A stretch of 64,000 nt of DNA, from positions 124,001 through 188,000 of the forward strand of contig MU405216.1 in the NCBI GenBank assembly GCA_022836615.1, written 5' to 3'. The notes beneath the pieces are model-generated. The model searched no databases and was not told where the DNA came from. It worked only from the letters and a program-made list of their open reading frames with translations. Below, piece after piece: positions 56,137 to 64,000 of the stretch. The position numbers and the translations under genes are program-made. Within the stretch, counting starts at the first letter, position 1; every line of letters begins with the position of its first letter. This DNA is from Annulohypoxylon bovei var. microspora (Eukaryota; Ascomycota; Sordariomycetes; Xylariales; Hypoxylaceae).

Positions 56137-57789
56137 ATGGCTTTAAATATCTACTGGATCGGATTATTCATTCTTATTCCCGTAGTGGTTCTCCTTGTTG
56201 GTTACAAGGTTATCCTACGGTTGTTCTGGACTACGAAGTTCAAGGAGGAGAACGCTCAATATGTGGAAGCTCGGAAGTTTCGTAGGACGTTCCTGCGAGT
56301 TTATTTAGTCGTCATGGGATCTGAGTGGCTTCAGGTGAGCTAGGAGAACCCCGTTTCAATTATTGGGACTCATCGTTTTATCCAGGGTCCATATTTATAT
56401 TCACTCTTCCGGGATGAGAAAGGCCTTGATGAACGGACAGTTGCTACTCTCTATGTTGCTACATATATCTCCGCGGCAGTTTCGGCTCTCTGGACAGGAT
56501 ACATGGCCGATAAGTTTGGTAGAAGGACGTCGTGCTTGATATTCTGTGGTATTCATTCACTCGCGTCGATATCTGTCAAGTTCAACGACATCAGAATTTT
56601 AGTAGCAGGGAGAATCTTGAGCGGGATAGGGTTGAACTTACTCTGGACCGTTTTTGAAAGCTGGATGATTACTGAGTACAACTCAAGGAAGCTGGATCAG
56701 CGTTCATTTCCTTTAAGTTCTATGTTTAGTATCATGACCAAATACAATTGTATAACAGCAATCATCGCGGGAGTTGTAGGCCATTGCATTGTCTTAGCTT
56801 CGGGATCGAAAACCGACCCATTCATTGTTGGTGTGGTGAGACTCACCCTTTGCAATTTCTACCCCTCATTTCACTACTGATTGCACAATAGGTTTTAGAC
56901 GTCTGTGGTGTCCTGCTCATGCTGTGGACGTGGAACGAGAATAAGGGAAATAATAACGGCGACTCCAGCTTATGTGACGAAGAGGGGCTCAGAAGTGACA
57001 CAGCCGATGATAAGCCTCCCCAAAGAGCGACGGGAGGCTTGAAAGATATGAGGATCTGGGTGCTTAGCTTCGCTTCCTGTTGTTTCGAAGGTGCCATTTT
57101 TATCTTTACATTCTCTTGGCCTGGGACTTTACAGGCGGCACACGACAGGGAACACACGGGAGATGGTGATGCGATTCCATACGGCGTGATCTTCGCTACA
57201 TTCATGGCCACGATGGTTCTCGGTACGATGATATTCGGCTTCTTAACCAGAAATGCAAAATTAGAAACAGTAGAACAGGTTCCGGTTCTTAGCGCTGTTC
57301 TACCGACATTGGTCCTTGGTACTGCATTCTTCGTGGGTGCGTTGAGCTTCTTGATTGCTGCGTTCTCCAAGACGGAGCTTCATTCGTACGTAGCATTTCT
57401 GCTACTGGAGTTTTGCAATGGGGTATATATTCCAAGTATGGCCTATCATCGAGGCATGATTGTCAACGATTCCAACAGAGCGATGATATACGGCTTGATG
57501 AATATTCCCCTATTCATCTTTGTCGTGATAGCTCTATATGCTACTAGCAACAATGGAGGTGAGTTAACCCTACATCATTTTCGTATAATCACCTATGTTA
57601 AACTCATATTCTTTAGTAGAACATAGACAGACATTGTTCGCATCGTCTGCTGTTTTGCCCCTTATTGCAGCGTTAGCTGTCGTCTTAGGATTCGGCATGC
57701 GGGTTGTCCGTCCAGGGTTCTCGCAAATTAAGACCGACGAGGTCGAATTGATGGAAAAGGACAAAATCGAAGCAGATAACACGAAATAA
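56137..57789 (+). CDS. MFSD5-type major facilitator (molybdate-anion transporter family)
   Basis: Model: exons 56137-56334, 56386-56835, 56892-57558 and 57617-57789, giving 495 aa. Start is the first ATG in frame; upstream non-ATG codons are open but unused. The family signature is clear: ADKFGRRTSCLIFCGIHSLAS, VKF, VAGRILSGIGLNLLWTVFESWM and ITEY, followed by EGAIFIFTFSWPG and YIPSMAYHRGMIVND. These fit PF05631-type proteins, an unusual MFS branch first described for molybdate uptake in algae and animals. About 10-12 membrane spans are visible, with a hydrophilic central loop around residues 230-250. It ends tail-to-tail with the PKS gene, so it could export a product, but transport of molybdate or another anion is equally open. 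Confidence 0.9.
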
Positions 57790-58235
57790 ATACACGGATT
57801 GTTATTATCATATTATGGCTGACCTAATCTCCTCCTTGCAGTGATTCTTATCGTATTGCATTATCAGATATGCACTTATTACAAACGGAGTAAAATAGCA
57901 CTTAATTTCCTGAAAGCTTTGAATCTGTACCTTAATAACATTCTGTTCTATCATCATCATCCAATCATGGGGAGTTTTCACTCAATATCGCAAAATTAGT
58001 ACTGAAGAAAACGGAAATCTCTATTCAAGTACAACTAATAGACAATATGACATGCCAAAGAAACGTACCCTGATCCCCATATCGGTACACATAAATCTAC
58101 AACAAATTTAACGAGACATAACTCATAGTGACCCCTTACTCCTGAAATATTTAGGTAACCGACATATAAGAACCTGAAGAAAAAACCCTCACCAAAAACC
58201 CCTCCAATGGTGTTTCATTAACTTAGCAAGGAAGA
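57790..58235. other. Tail-to-tail spacer MFS / PKS
   Basis: About 450 bases, AT-rich. I searched the minus strand for remains of a condensation domain that would follow the PKS tail and saw none. Confidence 0.5.
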
Positions 58236-61200
58236 TCAAGATTCAGTATCGCTAACTTCCACCTCCGTCACAGTGACAATGGTACCGACCTTGATCTTGT
58301 TCATGACATCAATTGCGGGAGGAGATGTCAAGTCCGAGTCGGGCTCAGAAGGAGTGCTAGAAGAACTGGAGTGTTGAGGCGATAGGATGGGGCTACCTGT
58401 TGTGTTTGGCGACGGGCTTGTCGTCTGTTCGGGCGTCTCCACCTTGGCAACTGCTGGCTTTGGAATCTCTTCCGATGCTGCCACAGTCTTCTCTGGTTCC
58501 GCGCTGGGCATCTTATCGAGCGCCGTCTTGACTAGGTCGGCAATAGTACCACCTCCCAATATCTTGAGTGTAGGTACGTCGACCTCTAACTCCTTCAGGA
58601 ACCACGAGCGAATGTCGACAGCTACTAGCGAGTCCACGCCCTGCTCCATGAGGGTAAGCGAGTCGGCGACCTTTTCTTCCTCGGGGATGCGGAGCATGCG
58701 CTTGAGATGCGATAAGAATGCGTCGCGGCTGATAGCGTACGCCTCGTCGTCATTCTTGGCATCCTGTAGCTGTACCTTGACGCGCACACCGGCCTTGCCT
58801 CCCTGTGCCTTAGCGCCGCCGTTGGTATCCTCACGAAGGACGAAGTGGCTGAACCGGACGTCGCGCTTGTGTGCCTCTCTGACATTCAGATCGGCGGGGA
58901 CGTAATTGACACCCATGGCGACTTGTGCTTTCACTCCAGAAGACTGTCCGGGGCGTCCCGAGAGCACGACCTCCGCGAAGAGAGCGTGTAGGTCTTCTTC
59001 GCCGATGTTGATATAACCAATCGACTTGATGTAATCGAAATCGAAGGTGTCGGAGTGTGCTGCGTATCCCACACCTAGGACGGCGGGGATGCTGATGGTA
59101 GACCCGGGAACTCCACGCTTGCGTCGGTTGCACATGAGGGAGCTCATGTAATCGTTGGCGGACGCATAATTGCTCTGGCCACTCCAACCGATGACGGACG
59201 AGATACTGGAGCAGCAGATGAAGAATTCAAGCGAAGCGTCGTCGCGGAACAGTTCATCGAGGAGCTGGGCGCCCAGGACCTTTGGCTTAGCTACGCGAAC
59301 GAACTGTTCATGCGTCATGTTGAGTAAGATCTCGTCATCCAAGATCATAGCACCGTGCATGATACCCCCGATGGGTGGGAGTGTGGCTGTGATAGTCTTA
59401 TGGACCGAACGGAGGGACTCGGGCGAAGTGATGTCAAGTGATACACCCTTGACGATGGCGCCGTGTTGTTTCTCCATGTCTTCAACGAACTTTGCGTTCA
59501 CCTTCGGTGTACGGCTCGTGAGGACCACGTAGCGGGCGCCATGCTCGATCATCCACCTTGCGAGCGATTGCCCAAGCTCACCTGCCATACCTACGAAGAG
59601 ATAAGTCCTATCGGCACGGAATATGGTTCCCGAGTCGACTGTTTGCACCTTGGCCGTGACGGAGCTACTAGCAGTCCAGTCCAGAACGGTCAACGGCTCT
59701 CCAGTAGCTGTGTGCTCGGAAACATTCTCAAGCGAAATGGACTCGACTATGGAAGAGCTAGAAGCGCGAGCACCGTCCCAGGCCTTCTTCAGGGCCTGGG
59801 CCAAGTTGGTCTCATAGAACGATTTGACCTCGTGGCTTAGCAAGGCCTCCTCGGAAATTTTCACGCATGCTGGAGGCAAATAGTTAACAAGCGCATCCCT
59901 GACGGCGTCTGATCGAGAGCTACGAGGGAAGTGAACGAAGACGGCGGTTGATGCAGGGACCAGGGAACGGATAACGTGCTGAGGGAAATGAGGGTGGAGG
60001 AAGATCGAGTGATTGTTCTTCTCCTGCCCGAATGTGGCGGTCGTAAATACTGTCCTGACGTTCTTAACATTAGCCTTGGCTTGTAGTGTGGATTGCACTG
60101 CTGAGTCAGCTTCATTGACAAGCAAAGTAGCTCCCTTGGGGGTGAGCGATAGGATTTGCTCCGCGATCAGGTTTGCAGCAACTGACACGAGTGTCGATGC
60201 CGCTGGTGTCTCAGAGAGTGCAATGCAGTTATGTACTGGGATGTTCGCTGGTGATCTATTGGAGCTGGATAAAGCGAGAACCACGTCACCGGTCTGGACA
60301 TCGACTCCTGTGCATAGCCTGAAAAAGCCGGCAGTGCCGACTGAAACACTTTGGAGTAGCGAGTGGGTAATTCTGACAGTGCGGTATTGCGTTGCCGGAA
60401 TCTGGCTGTGAACCAAGGGTGATACCTTGCGTAGCTCTAAAGCCTTTTCTTGGTCCTGGCCGGTTCCTACAAGCTCAAGAGCCTCCTTGGTAGGACTGAC
60501 CGCCGTCAAGACGTTTCTTCGCCGAGCGTTGTATCGGTCATTCTTCTGCGTGTCGGGCTTGAGCCTGGTAATAAGTTGCTTGCCCTCGCTAACGAAGACC
60601 TGGGACTCGGTTGACCACATTAGGTCTTCGTCGTCGCCCCAGCGGCGAAGAGCAACCTGCCTCAACAACATTTGCGCTAGATCATCTGCTGTGCTCTGCT
60701 CAATACCAGCATCTGAGTCCAAGTCATAAGTTTGAGCTGTCATGGTGGGATACTCCGTCTTGATCGTATTGATCAGACCTGCCATCATGTAGTCGTAAGG
60801 GTTGTCCTCTCGCGAGCCCTGGGTTAGCCAGACTAGAGTACCTGCCGCAGAAAACAGCGCCTTAAGTCCTTCAAATTTGGCCTTTGTTAGGTTCTTTAGG
60901 AAGGGCTCATCTAGGTCTGTGAGGGAGAGGACGGTAATTGCTGCTGCATTTGCCATCTCGGAAGAGGCGAAGTCTTCAACGGTGTTGAAGAATTGCTTGT
61001 TGCGGAAGCGGTACGAAAGGACGTCGCTGGTGTCTCGGCCAAGTTTATTGGCAGAGTATGTGGTTCCTCCGATAATGGCAAGGTTGTCGGTGTTTATACC
61101 CTCGGGGTGCTTCTCGATAGCTAGAGGGTTGCGTAGCATCGAGATCTTGTCATCGACAGCCTGGGCAACAAATACGCTGAAGGGTAAGGACGCGCTGATG

Positions 61201-64000
61201 TCTGGCGTTACCGTGTCAAGCCCCGCAAAGCCAGTGTTCTTCAACGTCGAGTCCCACTGGTTCAGATTAAGCAGCGGGCCCCAGGTACGGCCTGTCTCGG
61301 CACCAATCCACCAGCCGGGCAGCGTGCCGACTGTCATGCCAGTGAATAGCAAATCGGTAGAAGTGAGCTCGCCCACGACTAAGAACCCACCGGGCTTCAA
61401 TAGCCGACGAACATTGGCTAAAGTATTTTCCTACAAAACTCAGAGTCAGTACGATCCTAGAATGGCTCTCAAAGCTACATCGATCAACTTACCATGTCTT
61501 CTGATACATGCAGAACATTTACGGCTACAACAACGTCGTATCCGCCTTCGACGTATCCTTGACCCGCAGGCTCTTTTTCCATATTGAACGTCTTGAATAC
61601 CATGCGGTCAGTCTGCTTTCCGAATCTCTCCTCAGCGGCCATGAAAAAGCCGCTAGAGATATCCGTGAACGTGTAAGAGGCATAAGCATCACCGATAGAA
61701 CCTAAGACTGCAGAAGTTGTAGCTCCAGTACCAGCTCCGACCTCGAGGATGTTGATGCCAGGGTAGCGAGCGGAGATCTGGCCAAGGATGCGGGCAAGCC
61801 ATCGGGTGGTGGGACCAGCGCAGAGAGCATTTTCCTCGTAGAAAGCGCGGAGCATACCATCTTTGTTCATATATTCAAGCATAGATGTTCCTTTGCGAAT
61901 GACGTGCTCCAAGTTGTCGCCAACAGCCTGGACGAAACGGATATCCAAGCGATCCTGGTATTGGGCTAAGATGCGGGTGATGTCCTCACGGGTATCCGCG
62001 TTGCACTTAGAAGAAACCTTTGGAAGCTCGTCTCGGGTAACCATGCCCACCATGCGGTCACACCACTTCAAGTAATTCTGGTAGTGCGGGAGGAGGTTAT
62101 CGCGCTCCTCAGCGGGAATAGCCTGCGAGATATTGCGAGCATACCAGTAAGAGACGCGGTCGACATCCTTATAGACCTGAACTTCGTAGGGAGTCAACCT
62201 TTCTCCAGAGGTTGAAAGTTCTCCATCGGGCGATGCGACTGTGTACTGGAAGTGAGAGAACATAGGCAGGTCGTTCCTGGAGGTAGCTGGACTGAATGGC
62301 ACCATCGTTGCGCCCTCCATCTGCAAGAACGCGTGGGAACCATCCTCGGCATTCAAATAGATGTCTCCCACGATCTTAGAGCTGTTCTTGCTCCGAATGT
62401 ACGTCTCGAACTGCATAGTGGCCTGCTTACCGCCGTCGCCCAGTGCAGTGTAGTATGGGTTGATGGTGATGGCAGCGATAGAGACAGGGACATGGAGCGA
62501 CCAGATCTGAGGGTCACCAGGATAGGCCCAGGCCGCGAAGACTGTCTGCAAAGCCGAGTCTAGCGTTCCGGGATGAAGGACGAGATTATCCTCCCACTCT
62601 GAGCCGGATTGATCAGACAGCGTTCCTACACTGTAGCCGAGCTTGCGGCGGAGGTTCGATAGCCCTTGGAACGGCGGTGCGTATCCGTACCCAACACCAG
62701 AGAGGTTGTCATAGAAATGCTTCTCATCGATGTCGACTAAGTCATAGCTATCATCAGCCTTGACGAGAGGAATTCTGTCTGGCTCGGATACAGAAAGCTG
62801 GCACAGAATCCGCCCCTTGGCGTTCAAAACGGTGTTGCCAGCAAGTACTGAGTAGCAGGCCCATTCCGCAGATACCGCTGTCTCCGTTGCATCGATAGAA
62901 GAAATACTAAATATGGTCTCGACGCTAGAGTTGTCATCGTCGAAGGTGATGGCACGACCAATCTCTACATCGTTCAATTTCAAGACACTGATCGGGGTAT
63001 CGGGGCTGTTATCATGGGTAACAGACTTGATGGCCTCAATCGCCATGCTAACATAACCCGTAGCAGGAAATACTGTTTGCCCCTGCAGCATGTGGCCTTT
63101 GAGCCAACTGATCTCCTTCTGCCGCAGGACATTGCGCCACGAAATCTCGCCGGGCGTGTTCGCTTCAGCACAACGCGTGCCAAGGACGGGGTTGGGAGCA
63201 TGGGAAATGCTACGGTTCTTGAAGTGATTGGCAACCCGACTCTCGGTCCAGTAGGTGCGTTGGTGCTCAAATGGATAAGGTGGGAGATTGTCAAGAACAG
63301 TCTTGCTTTCGTAACCGGATAGGAGAGTCTGGACTGAAGAAAACTGGACGCTTTCGAAGCCAAGCTGGGTCCAGACAAAGCCTAACGCCGCACTGAATTG
63401 CTCGATATCGTTCTGACCCCTAGATAATAGCCCGGTATAAGGGATATCGCCAATCGTGGCCATAGCGGGGCCCTTAAGAGCAGGGTGCGGGCCAACTTCA
63501 ACGGCGAGGTCGAAATCGCCAACCTTCTCCACAGCTTGTGAAAGAGCGTCGGCGAATAGAACGGCGTTGCACATATTGTCCGCCCAGTATTGCGCGGAGA
63601 GCTTCTCCTGCGTCATGATCTCGCCCTCGTGCACACTAGAGAACCAAGTAGTGCCAGGAACGTCGTCTTTGGGAGTTGTGAACCCGGCACTTTTCAGAGA
63701 GGCAAGATACGGCCCGGCAGAAGTATCCATGTGCGCGCTGTGGTAAGCCGTGTCGACCTTCAGCTTCCGCGCAAACGTGTTCCGGGTCTTGAAGAGCTTC
63801 TCTGCCTCATCGACAGCGTCCTCGTCACCACTCAGCGTCACGCTGGAGCTGGAGTTCACCGCCGCTAACTGCAATCGACCTGCAAAATTTTCAGTGCAGA
63901 AAAGACGGGCCTCATCTGCCGAGGTTCCCACGGCTATCATGGCACCGCGAGGGCGGTGAGGGTTGGGGCTCGAGGCTAGCTTCGCGTGGACGCCGCGGAA
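58236..64000 (-). CDS. Highly reducing polyketide synthase, 3' part (truncated at window edge)
   Basis: On the minus strand, exon A is 64000-61493 (open to the edge) and exon B 61430-58236, with a 62-base GTAAGT...TAG intron; 1,900 residues are visible. Domains in order: AT C-terminal part (GAMIAVG, TAYHSAHM), DH with catalytic His in GHMLQGQTVFPATGY (about 63091) and Asp in HPGTLDSALQ (about 62560), C-methyltransferase (ILEVGAGTGATTS at about 61745; LLKPGGFLVVGE after the intron), a long region with no working ER (no NADPH motif recognised), KR (GMAGELGQSLARW near 59580; Tyr in SNYASANDYM near 59165) and ACP (Ser in GVDSLVAVD near 58628). A Ser/Pro/Thr/Glu-rich tail of about 90 residues follows, then a stop. 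KS and the AT active Ser lie beyond 64000. The order and tail match the PKS half of fungal PKS-NRPS hybrids (LovB-like). Product unknown. Confidence 0.95.

Noticed and set aside
59170..61587. Several plus-strand frames of 100-260 codons
   Set aside because: They are antisense shadows of the PKS.
1..64000. CRISPR arrays, bacterial operons, insertion sequences, riboswitches
   Set aside because: The window is fungal nuclear DNA. No regularly spaced repeats of CRISPR type were seen, and tandem repeats here are plain microsatellites.

Overview
This window reads as nuclear DNA of a filamentous ascomycete (Pezizomycotina), most likely a Sordariomycete; that class-level placement is inference. The signs are short introns (mostly 50-120 bp) with GTRNGT donors and CTAAC/CTGAC-type branch sites, one gene per transcript on either strand, a eukaryotic tRNA gene, fungal-specific families (DUF6594, NB-ARC/TPR STAND protein, CmcJ/NvfI oxygenase, highly reducing PKS), and an ACCTAGGTA-type motif scattered through the spacers. 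Exon coordinates were derived by hand from splice signals, frame continuity and family motifs; no alignment was run.

Layout. 1-9.3 kb is sparse: a small two-exon gene, a decayed Fot1/pogo-type transposase, a DUF6594 membrane protein, an unknown ORF, a double-domain GFA/Mss4-like protein and tRNA-Gly(GCC). 9.3-14.0 kb is conserved: aldo-keto reductase, HIT protein, RNA polymerase subunit Rpb12 and the GTPase Gpn1/Npa3. 14.5-25.3 kb is an accessory block: an NB-ARC/TPR NLR-like protein, a CmcJ/NvfI-type oxygenase whose first intron carries a tRNA-like sequence, a small Trp-rich ORF, a membrane protein with an apparent frameshift, and a ten-exon Arp1-like amidase. 26.8-30.8 kb holds a BTB protein and a six-exon multi-pass membrane protein.

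31.9-44.0 kb is a housekeeping stretch: signal peptidase Sec11, TFIIIB subunit Brf1, splicing factor Cwf19, a ubiquitin-conjugating E2 and a TBC Rab-GAP. A 4.3 kb gene-poor gap follows, then an acidic nuclear-type protein (48.3-49.2 kb), another 2.2 kb gap, and the head-to-head ribosome-biogenesis pair Rrp3 and Ssf1 (51.4-54.8 kb).

55.2-64.0 kb looks like the edge of a secondary-metabolite cluster: a methyltransferase-like fragment, an MFSD5-type major facilitator and the 3' two-thirds of a highly reducing PKS (partial AT, DH, C-methyltransferase, degenerate ER-like region, KR, ACP) running off the right edge. The PKS has the Ser/Pro/Thr-rich tail expected of a PKS-NRPS linker but stops where a condensation domain would begin. 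This PKS and the 14.5-25.3 kb block are the best places to look for new biology; nothing here is proven to be a new system.
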